The position numbers and the translations under genes were made by a program. The notes beneath the pieces are model-generated. The model searched no databases, was not told the origin of the DNA, and saw only the letters and a program-made list of their open reading frames with translations. From Bolinopsis microptera (lineage: Eukaryota; Ctenophora; Tentaculata; Lobata; Bolinopsidae), in contig NC_087082.1 in NCBI RefSeq assembly GCF_026151205.1, forward strand, positions 16,093,365 through 16,153,364: a stretch of 60,000 nucleotides of DNA, written 5' to 3'. This document shows, piece by piece, positions 1 through 13,000 of this stretch; the stretch's first letter is position 1, and each line of letters begins with the position of its first letter.

Positions 1-834
1 AGATGAAAATAACCCACAATTTTAACGTACCTGTGATAAATCACCATCGCACACAGTACACACAAAGTGTTCAGAGTGCCACGCCCTTCCCTGCGCTCCT
101 ACGTACGGCCCTCTGAAAATACACATTATATTATTTCACGAGTAAGTAAGTTATTATTATTAACAGTTAAATTTGTATTTTATTCAAGTTTAAGTGAAGT
201 TAAATTATTAAATCATTGACAGTTAAGTTCAGAATCACGGCCCGTCACCTCAACTTCATGTTTCATGAGGTTCAAAAATTAGGGGAAACCAGCGGACATC
301 ATTAATTTTTGGCACTTTTTCATCTAAACGGGGGGAAATTAACTTAATGATTCCATTAGGAAGACACCAACCTAACCGCTATCGGAAACAAAGCGTGCGA
401 CATATTTTCCAGGGGGATTTATGCGAACATTTAGCTAATAATGAGGTTGCGGTTGAATATAAAGGATTAGGGCGTGATTCTATCAGCAATGTTTACATTC
501 CGAAATTGCCGTCCGATTCAAGCAACGATTCTCATAACCGCTCCAAAATCTCCTTTTTATCCTTCTTACGCTCCAAAATGTAACGACCAAAATAATCTGC
601 TTCCCCGGGGCAAACTTCTTCAGAGCACAACGTAAGATTTGTTAAATATGCTGAGTAACAATCCGAGTGTCAAACTCGCAGGAGCCTTATTTGCCGCCAA
701 TATGTCAAAGTATTCGCATATTTAGAGACATTATCGTGAAAGCTCTCCTCCCTTGAGAAAAAAAACGCACGACAGTATTACTTCTAAAACTATAACAGTA
801 TAACATAATCTGCAACTGTAATATTTATATAGTC
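1..834. other. Intron or flank of the PDZ-LIM gene, no gene seen
   Basis: It lies downstream of the LIM1 donor on the minus strand and should be intron. An open stretch on the plus strand at 347-583 has no recognisable domain and no splice context. Nothing else supported. Confidence 0.5.
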
Positions 835-862
835 CTAATAAACTCTATCTTCATAAGCGTAC

Positions 863-1076
863 CTTATTTCCTGATGACACGCCTTGCAAATGGGGAGCAG
901 GATTGGTTTAGAAGTAAACAGACTCTTCCCTCCAGGCGAGGTGCCCCCGTTCACCGTGCCCCCAGGTGAGGTGCCCCCATTTGAAGTACTTCTAGGGGTA
1001 GAACCCCCGTTTGTAGTGCCACCATTAATCCGGGGCGTAGTGGGACCTTGTGCTTCAGTTGGACTGCCTTGCGTAG
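863..1076 (-). CDS. PDZ-LIM gene, Gly-rich linker and start of LIM domain 1
   Basis: Four imperfect NGGTSPGG-type repeats are followed by KSLFTSKPILLPICKACHQE and IR, then a GTACGC donor. PICxxCxxxIR is the opening of the first LIM domain in PDLIM5/PDLIM7/LDB3 relatives, where the next residues are GPF...W..HF.C. Phase 1 to 2. The rest of the LIM domain must be on an exon left of the window. Confidence 0.82.
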
Positions 1077-4000
1077 CTGCAACATTAACACTCATTAGAA
1101 GGGTAGTTATCATGGTTGGAGGTGTTTGTTAGATACAGTCATCACCCTATTATAAACCTTTCAACGGTAGAATTTAATAAGTTGCTCCGCCATAAATAGG
1201 ATATATCATTGGTAATAATAACAACATATTGAGCTTGATTCTATATTGAATTACTACCATATATAATAATATATATAATGCTCAATAACTTTAACTTACC
1301 AGGAGTCTTGCTAGGAGAAGTAACAGAACCGTTACTGGGTGCAATCCCTGTTGGTGACAGTGCCCCACCATTATTAGAAACACCTCTGTTATAACCTCTA
1401 TCTGGACTGTTAAAGGTAGGTGCAGAACCTTTAGCACCCCCAAATATTAGTTTAGAGAGACTAGGGGACTGTTTAGTGTCCTCCTCAGGACCTTGTGAGT
1501 CATCAGTCAGAGACACCTGAACATTGTGGGTTTAACGATAGGAATGTTTTAGGTGTTCCACGGTGCGGCATACCAATACTGGGGATATTTACCTTTATTA
1601 ATAAACCGTTGGAATCTAGGGGTTGCAAATGTCTAAAATTATCGTTACCATGACGACTGTTATGTAAGATAATTACCATTCTGGGTTTGACAGGTGTCTT
1701 ATTAACGCTGGATCGGGAGCCTTGTCGGTTCAGGATTGGGACAGCGTCCGGGTTTTCAAACCTGGGCAGAGGAGAGGTGCAGGTAGATTGGGGCTTTGCA
1801 GCAGCTGACTTCGGGATAACCTGCCACGTTAGCATATGATGAGTTAAATAATAGGGAAATATCAAAATATGTAGCTATGATATTTAATGTGAAATATTCT
1901 TAAGAAATGGATTTAATTTGTTAATTTGTATGCCGCTTTACACTCTTCCGTGATATAATATTTGTTTTCAGGTCTGATCTAATGTAAAGATCGTCATCAA
2001 AATCGTATGTTCGTAAATATACTCAATGTGGTTGCACGATTTGCGTCGACGATTTAAAATTTTTTGAGATTATCAAATCGAGAACAATGCAGCATGGTAC
2101 AAGTATTTTTATCCTATTATTAAGAATTAACAGCTTTCTAGATTTCGTTGTCGGATTATCCGTCGTTGTTATAATATCTCCGTCCGAAGTACCCAAATTA
2201 TAATAAAGATACGATATATTACGATATATCGAGCGGCGAGCCATGCGGCGCAGAGTGCGGACAAGCGTTAAATAAATCTACAGCTATATAAATAATTATC
2301 ATATAACTACATAATATCTACAGCTATCAAACTGTTGTAATATAATAAAATTAATAAATCATGATAATTGTAGTGTTAACAGTTGCATGCGTTACAGTGC
2401 TAAACATCACATGTTTCCTCTAACTCAACACTTTGTTAAATCTCTGCTAATAATGTCTCACCATAAAACGTAGACTCTTTGAAATCACATACGGAGAACT
2501 AACTGATAAGTGATTAAAGTTCCCGAAACGCACGAACAGATATATTGGTCTGTCAGTAAATCACGTACGTCGTACAGTAAGACCACTTCTACTTACACTT
2601 TTAGTATAGTTAGCTGTATTCTCATCCGGAGGAGGAGTAATGCACCGAACTGGGGGCCGAACTGGGCTCTGCTTATAGGTTCCTCTCTGCGGAGCCATAC
2701 CACGTGACTTATCAGATAAATCAAACATTCATGCAGCTGATTATTGGGGGTGGTCACCCGCATTCCGTGCATAGTTTAGTGTAAATTAACACAATCATGC
2801 ATTGAATTATAAAAGTAGGAGGTACTTACAGCTGGGGAGCTGGATCTAGTAGAGGGATTGCTGCTAGCTGGGGAGGAGGAGGGTGAGGATTTGAATATGA
2901 GAGTGGGACCAGCTGATTTGACTGCTCCAGTACTGGGGAGTGTAACAGGAGCTGGTGGTGTTGCTGGTACTTGTATTGTGACAGCTGGAGCTGGTGCCAC
3001 TACTGGAGTTGGAACCACTACAGGGGCTGGCGGCGTAGCTGGCGGCGTAGCAGGAGTTGGCGGCGTGGCAGGAGTTGGCGGCTCAGCTGGTATTGAAGTA
3101 TCAATGGGAGTGTAAGAACGGGTGACGGGTACCTCTGCAGGGGGAGGATCCGGAGTACCACTATATTTGTTGAAGAACGAACCTCTGTTCTTAAACTTGC
3201 TGTTGTTCAGATCCACAGTTTCAAATTTCTTCTTCATATCTGCAATACTTCTGGTTAAAACCACCTTCCAACTTCCTAGATCTTAATTTCAAATCTGTAG
3301 GGTTGGAATCTGTACAAGATCCAAGAAGCCCACCTACTCTCGTTGAACTATTTGTGACAATATTTCGATGCAATCAGCAATATAGCAGAGATTCTACACC
3401 GCAGACAGTATAATAATATTATCAGATATTGTTAGGCGATATACATAACTGTGGCAGTGTATTATTAGGTACACGTGTGTGTATCTTCTTGAGCTAATGA
3501 CATAAAATTTAAATCTTGATTCAACATTATCTCTAAAAACTTTAATAATTCAGAGATAAATATAAAAATGATAAGACAAAAAAACTTGGCCCAAGAACTA
3601 GTTTTTGGTTCCATTATAACATCCAGTCTCGCTGTCTTATCTCACTTCTAATCTCTATCTCGAGGAAATGAGAGATAAACGTAATCTATTCTATTTTAGA
3701 TGTTGACCTTACCTTATCACAGATCTGTGTCTGAAATCCCCTGTACACTTCGGTACAATCTAATCAACAAGATGGATATACCACGACTTCATTATAACCA
3801 AGCATGATATAAACCCCTAGTGAGGACTGTTCCGTCCACTGCATGGTAATCTATTTTTAATACAGAACTGAGAACTTTATGTAGTTACAAAAAGTATCGT
3901 TACTCTTTGTTAAAAGTATCTTTACTCGGAGTAAACGTGTCAAATATAAAACTTTTTATAGGATTTCGAAAGGATTTCGATTCGAAATAAAATGATCATT

Positions 4001-7000
4001 ACAATAAACATTGTGTCGGATCTAAATTTTAAAAAATAAAGATAAAATGAAAGTCAAAAACTAAAAAAACCGAAACCTGTCCTGAAAAATGCACGGTTGA
4101 CGGTTATAGTCTAAAAAGTTTAAAAACCGAGCTATTCTAAAAAGGAATGTTCATGACGCGAACAACCAGTCCTTTGTGTTCATGCCTAAGATCCACACAT
4201 AAATTCCACACTAAATCAAAAGTGTGAAACGCACACGAAAAATAACACACTGTCGGATCCACGTTTCGCATGTTGAGTCCGTGAGTCATGTTGTAGGTCC
4301 TTCCTTTTCTTTTCTGTCACTCGGGGGGAACCTCCGCTTGTTCACTTTACTCAAGAATCTGGCAGTTTCTCTGATCAATAGGATATCCTTGAAGAGGTCG
4401 GCAAAGGTCTCCGCTCCAGAGGTGATCATGGTTCTCGCCTGCTGACCTATGTTTCGCCTCAGGTCGTCGTAAAGCGAACAATCCGTGAGAACGTGTTTCT
4501 CATCTTCAATGATCGGCTCAAACATTGGTAGTTCGGCCAGTATACCGACAGCTTCAAGGTCTGATGAAGAACAGTGCTTACAAATGCGACTGAGCGGATT
4601 TTCACGGTTGATGGCGTATCTACCGGTCTCGATGTTGAACTTATGAGCACTCATTCTGAACTGCGCCAGCCGCTTCACCTCTTCTCCGCTGAGCTGCAGG
4701 TTCAGGTACGCTTCAGCTGTAAATTCACTTTTGATAGTGTTGTAGAAACTGAGCTTCCGGTTGTTTTGCCGCTCATCGTTCCAACAGTTAATAAAAGTAC
4801 TACGTAGTGCTGTTTTGAGTTGGTTGGGGTAGGTCAACCTACGAGATGATACTGACTGAAGGCTTTGTCGGAGATCTTCTATACCTTTGTACCATGGCAG
4901 ATTGAGTGTGCGTTGTTCTATGAACGCCTGTCTGGCTAGACTTGTGCAACCAGCTCTGTCCATTTGCTCAAGTCGGTTGAAATACCCAAATACTTGCTTT
5001 GATGCCTTTATCACTAGGGGGCAGCGGCCTGTATCACCCCATACACTCGCATTTGAGGTTTTTCTGCCCACTCCTAAGGTCCACTTGAGGAATGAGAGAT
5101 GAAGCTTTTCGAGAGGATCTCTTGCAGTCTCCTTCAGGAGAGATTTGGTGTTGATATTATCTTGATAGTTTCTGACAAAGAGAGTCTCTGGGAGCCACAC
5201 CTGACATCCGTATGTCACAATCGGTACCACAAGCGCGTCGAATAGCTTGAATACGATTGTTCGCCTGAAGTGTCTTAAGTCAATACTGCTTTTTAGCGCG
5301 AAGTAGCTTCTGAGACCTTTTTGCTTCAGTTTGTTCTGTGCTACTGCTGAAGAACCGTTGAGGGTGAAGGTTATCCCGAGGTAGCAATATTCTCGAACTG
5401 ATGTGATGTTGGTTTCGCCGAGTTGGAATGTCAGACTCTCTTTAAGGAGCCTCCCGGAACGGTTGAACACCATCACTGCCGTTTTTCCGATGTTAACGGT
5501 TAGTCCCCATTCGATACAGTACCTGTGTAAAACGTTTAGAAGTTTCTGTAGTCCAGTATGGTCAAGGGCAAGAAGTATAAGATCATCAGCCCAGAGGAGA
5601 TGAGTGATATTAACATTATTCAGTTCAGGGACGTTGACTTCCTCAGCGTTATCCAGATCTAGGGAGAGTTGGTGGATGAAACACTTGAACAGCTCAGGAG
5701 ACATCGGGTGACCTTGCTCAGTCCCACAGTGAATGTCGATTGTCTCTGACAATCTGTTCAACAGTTTGATTTTTGCTGAGGAATGTGAATACATCTGCTC
5801 GATACATTGAAAGTATCGACCTCTTACTCCTAGCTCCCAGAGTTTATAGAGCATGGCATCTCGGCACACAGAGTCGAACGCCTTCGCGTAGTCGACGAAG
5901 CATCCATATAGCCTCTTTTTCCGTTGCGTTACATACTTTTGGATGCAAGTTGAGAGTGTTAATATGTGGTCACTCGTCTGTGCTTTTTTACAGAACCCTA
6001 GCTGGTTTATGGTGTCTGGACAGTTCAGTGACCGGAATGTGAGTAGGCGCTGTAATAAGATAGTTGAAAACAGCTTCCCAACATTGCTCGCCACGGCTAT
6101 CGCCCGGTAGTTGTTCGGATCGTATACACTCCCCTTTTTGTGCAAGGGGGTAACTAGAGAGGTCGTCCATGGATACTCCCCGAGTTTCAAACAGTGGTTG
6201 AACAGGTTGAGAACAGCTGACAGCATTGGTTCATCTGACGAAATGAGGAACTCATTCAGGATTTTATCTTCGGCGATGGCTTTCCCTTTCTTAAGGCCTT
6301 TGATGGCGGTCCGAAGTTCCTCTATTTCGATATCTTTGTCCAGAACTTCCACGAGTTCATGAACACGAAGTTCAGTCTTTCTGCGTTCCGTGAAGTCAGC
6401 AGTTTCTTCATTCGGGATGGAAGGTTTTGAGTACAGCTCTTTGAAGAATTTACAGAAGTTCATCATATCGAAAACGTCCAGCTTTGAGCCATTTGAGGAG
6501 AAGCTTTTAAGTTTCTTAAAGCGACTCCAGTTTATGTCGCGCCCCTCGTCAACATCACGACAAAGAGATTCCACGAACTTGGCCTTCTTCTGTCTCACGA
6601 GCTTTCGGTATTCGCGGCGTTTGTTGTAGTAGCTGTCTCTCAGTTCTTTATCAAGAGGACTTTTACCGTATGTTTTAGCTAATCGATTTAGTTCACGTTT
6701 TTCGATGATGCAGGCAATATCAAACCATGGAGGCTTCGGTTTTGCCCTTTTGTATCCCCGAGTTTTCCTATTGAGGGGTTTTTGTTTATGTTTTCTAGGT
6801 CTTGGTAGGGCCTGATCAGCCATATCACGATAAATGCCGACGATGTTTTCATTGAGCTTTATGACATCCTCCTTTTTTACGCAAACAGCTTCAACCAGTT
6901 CCGCGATTCTGCTTGCAAACTGGGGTTCTTTTTGGACATCTAGGAACTGCTGTTTATTCTCTGAAGCATTCTCGTCCCATTTGTGTTTTATTGGGGCTGG

Positions 7001-10000
7001 CTGGAGTGAGGATAGAATTTCGTCCGGATCAATTATATAATTATGACTCAGTTTCAGTGTGCATAAGCATGGGCGGTGGTCTGAGAATTTCGTAAGATCT
7101 AAGACCTTAAGACTTTGCACCGATTCCCTTAGCATGGGGGATGCTGTTACGTAGTCTACAACGCTGTGTCCATTGTAATTAATTGAGGTGGGTTCCCCAA
7201 AGATGTCTCCTAGTGTATCACCATTAAGAATGCTAAGGTTCAGACTGGATATGAAGTCCAGAAAGAGTTTTCCCCTTGGGTTTATCACAGAGTCTTTGCT
7301 TGATCTTGTTGATTTTTCTGGAAAGCTTGCGATTGTTGAGAAATCCTCGATGTCAGCTGGAGGTTCATCATCAAAGTTAAAGTTGAGGTCCCCTGTTCTT
7401 GCATTGAAGTCTCCTAGAACCAGTTTCTCGCCGAGATCTGTGTTTTCAGCAACAAAGTCAATAATGGATTCGAGTGTTGACTGGGATGGTCCACCATTGC
7501 TGTTTTTCAGTCTCTTTTTGTAGGATGACTGCTCTGGGGAGTCGTATACGTTGATTATTGTGAACTTAAGAGTATCATCAGTGGCGGGGCAAAAAGTCAC
7601 CGCTTGAATATCTGGATGGGAGCTTTTTACGGGCTTGAAGTCTCCTGACAGGGATCGATGGACCCCCACACATAGCCCACCGGAGCGCGAGCCGGTTCTA
7701 GGGCTATTGTAGCATTTGTAGTTTGGAAGGTGGAACTCAGCCTTCGTTTCCTGCAGGCAGAATATGTTACACCCAATGAGAAGTTTGACGAAGTCCTCAT
7801 CATCGGCCTTGGGGCCCTCTTTGAAGGACATTGCGTCATGAATGTTCCACGACAAGATCCTCATAAGGTCTTGTTGGTGGCTCGTAGTCCTATCAGGTAT
7901 AGAATTAATCATTGCGCTTCCTTTTCGGTTTGTATCCAGTTTCGTCCTCGTAATTCCCGTGACTGGTCTCCATGTCTACAGTTCTATAAAGAGAATCACG
8001 AAACATCAGCCAGGTTTTCCGTTGGCCTCTTTCTGAGAGGAACAGTTCTACGCCATTTTTTCCTGTCCCTTTGTTTATGAATCCACCGAGATTACGATTA
8101 CACGATGTAAAGACACGGTTTCGGTATTTTTGTCCTGATCTGAGGTTGCTCACAAAAGTTGACAGCAAGCCATTAAAGGATTCAATCTCCTCGGTCAGAC
8201 GAGGGTAGCCAGGGATTGGGATGATCGCTGATAGGCAGAGTTTAGCCGTTGTCGATTCGAGGATGTTGTAGACCATCTGTTTATATTTACTGAAAAGATC
8301 GTCAGCAGAAAGTTTGAGCCAGAATAGGTCTTGAAATCCTGTATGCACGAACACGACATCTGGTTTTGTGTTTCGCACTTTTGATACGAGGCCTCCTTTC
8401 GAAATGATATCGTCGACCGAGAAGGCTCGATATGTGCTGATCTCAAAACGACTGCTAAATTTGGTCCCGTCAAATTTGTTGAAAAAATCATCGTGAACAA
8501 GGAGACATTTTCGGTTCGACCGCTGGGTCGGATGTGATCTTCCTCTTGGTGTTTCTGGGCTGGTCTGGGCATTCTCCTTTGGTGATTTTTGTGCTGGCTC
8601 CTTGTGGCTTAGGTTGTTAGCAGATACGGTTTCTCCATGAGTGCTATTTACTGTTGCCACATGGCTAGTTGGGATAGAATCTCCTGTATTTTCAGTTTGA
8701 TCTATTCCTGGAGTCTTATCCTTATCAAGATCGGTTTTCTCGGAGGGGGCTGTGATCGACTACTTCCTTCTGGTTCATGTTGTCGGCATTGGCCATTGGT
8801 ATCGTTGGCTGTTGAAGTTGTGGCTTCTTCCCGGTCCTCCTTCTTGTTTGATGGTTTCCTAGGTCGTTTAGTACCCAGTGGTGATGGGGCTGTCTCACAT
8901 GAAAGCCTCGTGTCATGGCTTCCTAGAACCTTGATATTCTGTTGTTTTTTGTTCTGTCACTGCAGTGATTGCTTGAGGTCTGGTTATGATCTCTTGTCGA
9001 GTTGTCATGTTTAGGTGGACCTCCTGACTTGCCTCTAGTAGGAGCTAGATGAGCACTAAGGCGCCGAGGGGAGTACAGCTGGTTGTTTTCAAATCTAGCG
9101 GAGGAACCAGGGATACTAGGAATAGGTATACTCTGCACTTCAACCTCATCCTCAGGAGGGATCATGTACGCAGACTCCTCGATGACTTCACTTTTAGATC
9201 CTATTCCCTCGATAACAAATTGTTCTTCCTCGATGAAAACCTGCTTGCTTCCTTTTGTTGTTGTTCGGCGGTTGTCAATCAAACATTTCATATCATTATT
9301 AAAGTGTTTAATTGAGTAATTCAGATAGTCGTAGCCATGGGTTTGTTTCAGCATTGTTGCGCAAATATCGGCATCAGTGACCCTCTCTAATTCGTGAAGA
9401 AGACGGTCATAGTTTTTCACTAAGGCATCCACATCCGCCTGTCGTCTGAGATCCGTATATCCAAGGTGGATAAAGATCGCCTCAGGTTTCGTATCCATAA
9501 TAGTGTTGCAGATGTTGTTAAGGTTTTTTCGGGAGGAAATTGTTCTGAGCGAATTGACCTGAATGCATTCTATGTCGAAGAATGGGGTCAACTTCTTTTC
9601 ATTGACTATGATGTTTGGGCAATCGTGCAAAATGATACACTTGTTTTTCTTGGGACGAGTAGAATTAACTCTACTTCTTAACGGGAGAGCAGTTAGCGTC
9701 GAAGTCTTGATGATTGGTATGGCACGAGATAAAAGCTCCGGCGATTTGTTTTCGTCAAAGATTTCAGTCATCTCGCTGACTTCGATTTCTTCCTCGTTGA
9801 AAATGACTTGGGTGGTTTCGAGATTCACTTCGGCTTCTCCGATCACGGTTTCGCCTGGGTTGTCGTCGATTTCTTCATCAACTACTTTAACCAACTTCTT
9901 TTTTGGCTTTTCATGCCGAGGCTTACAGTAGGCATGGTCATGTTTGATGGAACTTTCCTGAAGGTGTGTCTGCCAGCTGTTTTTCCTTAACGTCTTAGTT

Positions 10001-13000
10001 TGTTGCCAAAGAACAGCGAGAAAGCAAAAGATCTGGGCGAATTTGCTATCGCAGTCTTTACATCTGAAACCCTCAACATTCTCTGAGTCTGGAGTAGGAA
10101 ATCTCAATTCGAGGTTGGTATGTGAAACTGTTGGCTCTATTACCATCTGTTCAGTGCACGCCTGGTCCTGAGGGGATGGCAGCTCAACTGGTTGATTCCT
10201 ATGCTCAACGAGTTCATTGAGTGTTTCTTGCTGGATCTTGAGTGCCTCTAAAAGAGAGTTTACCTTCTGTTTTAGTTCGCGGATTTCTTGCTTTACATCC
10301 GGGCTTGTATTAAGGTCGGACTCTTGCCTCTGGCGAAGAGTTTTCAAAAGAACTTCGTGGCTGGTTGCTGATTCCTGGAGCTTGAGGAGTCCGTCTTCAA
10401 GTGTCTTTAGTGGCTTTTCAAACCCGCTTACGGGTGTTGCGGTAGATGCAGAGACGTTTTTAGCTGCAGCTGGCCCTGGGTTACTTATAGCCGTATTCTT
10501 CTTTTCCTTTTTAGGTTTCTTTTGGGCTGGATCTACGGGCGTCTTGTCACTGGAATCGGGTTCGTTCGTGGTTTTGGGGATGTTCCTGATCTCGTCGCTG
10601 AGGTCATTGGTACCGTCTTTTGTCACTTCAGCTGCTACGACAGGTGAGGCACCAGACCTAACTGATTGGTGTCCCTCCTCGCTTGGTGGCTGATAACCTG
10701 TGTTCTCAATAGCTTCACAGATCTCTTCTACCGATGCTGGGTTCTTAGTATCCAGGAATGATTTTCCTGTGTTACGTCTAGCCTTTTTCTTTTTGCCTTT
10801 GATTCGGCTTTTTTCCAGCTTGAAATCTTCACGGCGATCAAGCATATTGACTGAAGTAAAGTTTTCGATGAGGTAAGACTGCAGAAGAGTTTTCCTGGCC
10901 TTAGCAGTTCTTGGTCTGGTTAACCCTATTCTATCCAGCTCTTCGCAGACAGCATTATCGTTAAGTTTTTTCGTGATGTTTTCGATCACGAGAGGAGGAA
11001 GTTGTTGTTTGTTTTCTGAAACCAGAGTCAAATGTTTTGAAAGGATCTGCTTGTTCTTTTCTGCAGTATGACTTGGTTTAAGTTCACAAGCTTTAACCCA
11101 GCTGATTAGCGGTTTAGCGTTTAGCTTTTCAACAACATCTTCCAGGTTTGGTGCGCTAATGAATTTATTGATGGGCCTTTCTTCCCCGACCGTTTCTTTA
11201 TCAAGATTTTTGGTCGTATCATTGTTGGCCTTCTTCTTGCCGCGAGATAAATCTGTATCATCGGCTGTATTATAGTGATGGTGTCAATGTGCTAATCTCA
11301 TCACTATTACGGGATTACGGTAATCACGCCCTAACTGTCTCATTTTGGGAGAGGTCGAATCGGTTTTTAAAGTTTTTCATGAATAAACGATCAGAAATTC
11401 GTCTGAGAAAACAGTTGATAACGAATTTCCATACCCTTCGCGATGCCTCGAACGTCAGGTGTCTATATGCAGCGCTAATAGACCCCAATAATTCACAAGT
11501 AAGCACCCCTGGCACCGAGAGATTAACAACATAGTAAGCCTTTATGCCGAATCATGAAATGTGTTGCTATAAAAGTTCTATGTTTAAGCCAGGTCTTCTG
11601 TCTTCAATGTGAATCTGTGTTTATAATATTGTGATCCTGTACCTTTATGTGATTCTGTGTCTCTTGAGGGTGTCTTATAGAATATTGTCTGCCCCTGAGC
11701 CCCTCCCTCTAACTCTCCAAAGCCCCTGTAATCCTAAACATTTTAGTTAACAACATCTAGAAGGTGCTTTGTAGAATATTGTCTGCCCCCCCCCCCCCCC
11801 CCCCCGAAGCCCCCCTGAGCCACCCCCCCCCCCTCCTCCCTCTAAAGCCACTGTAGGCTGTAACCCTAACCATTTCAGGTTACAGCATGGGGTGACGGCA
11901 CTAACGATGATGTGGGGTGTTCTTGTTGACAGTTGTGAGGAAGACCCTCAAAAGTTGATCTAGAATGATCTCCAGGAGTTACACGAACCCCACACGAGCC
12001 CCCCCCCCCCCTGCCGGAGTTACACGAGCCCACATAGATCGTGCAATATCAAGTACTCTATTTTCACGTTAACATGCGTCACGAACTATATGGTGTGATG
12101 AATAATTATACAGTGTCATCATACAGTTACACGTTTAGTACAAACGACAGATTAGGGAGCTGTTGCTGAAGCTGATATGTTGCTAATTAGTAAGTAATTT
12201 GTTAGTAATTACTTAATTAGTGAGTTTACATAATATCTGTACTTTCTGCACTGATCTTTGTAAAAATGTCAAGCAACATATAGTTTTTTAGAACAGTCCA
12301 GTAAAAGTGTCGTGTGTTGATAAATTCCTATCCGATGCCAATTCGTAAGTGATTGAAGTAGCAGTAACTGAACAATTCTGGTAAAATGATTTATGATGAG
12401 TACATTTTCTACAGAAAATAATGACCATGTACATTCTAATTTTTGGCATAGCACAAATTATTATACATTGTACGTGTAACATCTTAACATGCTAGTAAAA
12501 CACTAACCCAACTAGGTACGACCATTCCATAATTAAACTTACCGACTAGTGACTCAGTGTCAGCAAATTCAAGCTCTGGAAATCAACCATATAAACGCAG
12601 ATTAGCCATTTATAAACTTAAAATACATTTTCAATGTCAACCATTTATAAAATATAAATGTATGTTAAGTATCATCAAAATATGTTACAACAGTTTGACT
12701 TAAGAATCAAAACACCACTTTCCATACAGCTAGGATATACGACAAATTCTTACCTTGGCTGTTGGATGTAAAGCTGACAGGAGCTTTAAGTATTGCAGAG
12801 GAAGGAGACCTGGTCCCTTCAGATGAGGAGGTGGAGGAGACAGAAGGAGACTTGGAGACAGAAGGAGAGTTGGAGACAGATGGAGACTTGGAGACAGATG
12901 GAGACTTGGAGACAGAAGGAGACTTGGAGATGGGTCTGGTGAAGGTTGGAGCCTGGGTGGGACCTGGGGGTTCTAGCTTAGGGTAATGTCAGGATAATAT

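Larger units (their letters stand above)
4286..11283 (-). mobile_element. Non-LTR retrotransposon (LINE), CR1/L2-like with SGNH-type ORF1; intact ORF2
   Basis: About 7 kb of LINE coding sequence inside the 9.5-kb intron of the PDZ-LIM gene and in the same orientation. The order is ORF1 (SAP-like start, coiled coil, zinc-like cluster, SGNH-like domain), a stop, a second SGNH-like reading frame, and ORF2 (endonuclease, reverse transcriptase, C-terminal CCHC-like motif). SGNH/esterase-type ORF1 proteins are known from CR1 and L2 groups. The 5' limit is set only by the end of the open frame at 11283, and no target duplication was found. ORF2 is uninterrupted over 1208 codons, which suggests a young copy. 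Confidence 0.85.

Noticed and set aside
2858-3115. Plus-strand Gly/Val/Ala-rich ORF
   Set aside because: Antisense shadow of the proline-rich PDZ-LIM exon at 2830-3239; the same applies to 884-1132, 12762-12986 and 20723-20968.
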